From positions 1-23,070 of the forward strand of contig DAOUBP010000092.1 of the NCBI GenBank assembly GCA_034432655.1: a DNA stretch of 23,070 nucleotides, in the 5' to 3' direction. This DNA is from DAOUBP01 sp034432655 (GTDB taxonomy: Bacteria; Chloroflexota; Anaerolineae; CG2-30-64-16). Below, piece by piece: positions 22,881-23,070 of this stretch (the stretch's first letter is position 1; each line of letters starts with the position of its first letter). The notes beneath the pieces are model-generated. The model searched no databases, was not told where the DNA came from, and saw nothing but the letters and a program-made list of their open reading frames with translations. The position numbers and the translations under genes are program-made.

Positions 22881-22963
22881 TCGGTTGAAACCGACGCCTG
22901 ATGCGGAAAACCTGTTGAAACAGGTTGCGTTCCATCACGCGCCGCAACCCGTTTCAACGGGTT
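22881..22963. repeat. Cluster of three GTTGAAAC/GTTTCAAC-core palindromes
   Basis: TCGGTTGAAACCGA (22881-22894), AACCTGTTGAAACAGGTT (22909-22926) and AACCCGTTTCAACGGGTT (22946-22963) are perfect palindromes apart from a 2-nt loop (GA, GA, TC). Arms differ between copies while pairing is kept. They lie upstream of csoR; no gene is seen between 22826 and the window end. Confidence 0.8.
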
Positions 22964-23039
22964 TGGCATACCAGCCGCCGAATTATGAAAGTTAAGAATT
23001 TATTCCGGTAATGGGCGAAGCGGCTCGTCACTGACGGCC

Positions 23040-23062
23040 GCACGACCATGAATGGATCGTGC
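23040..23062. repeat. Solo copy of the left-edge CCATGAATGG palindrome
   Basis: Left arm GCACGACCAT, loop GA, right arm ATGGATCGTGC. It is the same element as at 112-134, 335-357 and 544-566, with a changed base pair (C-G to A-T) at the same position in both arms. The repeat probably continues beyond the window. Confidence 0.7.
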
Positions 23063-23070
23063 TACCGAGC

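Noticed and set aside
22739..22969. N-terminal extension of CsoR to 22969
   Set aside because: It would cover the -35/-10, operator and palindromes; the ATG at 22738 has a good SD and gives the standard CsoR length.

Overview
The window is GC-rich bacterial chromosome. Compact gene blocks, a membrane-anchored LuxR-HTH/Kelch regulator, an archaeal/thermophile-type glucan phosphorylase, Pro/Thr-linker secreted proteins and many short palindromic repeats together suggest a member of the Chloroflexota (Anaerolineae- or Thermomicrobia-like). That assignment is inference; there is no rRNA or marker gene here to settle it. No tRNA, rRNA, CRISPR array, transposase or phage gene was seen.

Layout. 1-671: three imperfect tandem copies of a 195-237 bp palindrome-rich repeat, with a related palindrome at the right edge (23040-23062). 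672-4614 (minus): glgP-type alpha-glucan phosphorylase followed 4 nt later by a LuxR-HTH/TM/six-blade Kelch protein. 4758-9640 (plus): RluE/RsuA-type pseudouridine synthase with a 3' end overlapping an amidase, a zinc-finger pRiA4b ORF-3-like protein, an EamA transporter and an Fpg/MutM glycosylase. 9738-14514 (minus): a six-gene operon of E1-alpha, E1-beta, a stand-alone lipoyl-domain protein, a stand-alone E2 catalytic domain, a methenyl-tetrahydromethanopterin cyclohydrolase (Mch) homologue and an SDR. 14748-17494 (plus, divergent): a COG0402-type amidohydrolase, an SDR and an XRE/cupin regulator. 17878-19749 (minus): a secreted protein with a repeat-rich Thr/Pro linker. 19925-22738 (minus): CsoR and CopA, with a recognisable promoter and operator.

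The most unusual part is 9.7-17.5 kb. The two divergent operons are driven by promoters whose -35 boxes lie inside a 13-bp inverted repeat (12/13 match), so they look like one co-regulated unit, probably under the XRE/cupin protein. The unit combines a dehydrogenase complex whose E2 is split and lacks a peripheral-subunit-binding domain, an archaeal-type C1-pterin cyclohydrolase, a ring-amidohydrolase and two SDRs with different predicted cofactor preferences. The substrate cannot be read from sequence; a dedicated catabolic or C1-transfer pathway is the working hypothesis.

Other points of note: CopA carries a roughly 27-residue insertion, encoded by short tandem repeats, just before its MVGDGVND motif; the left-edge palindromes show compensatory base-pair changes between copies.
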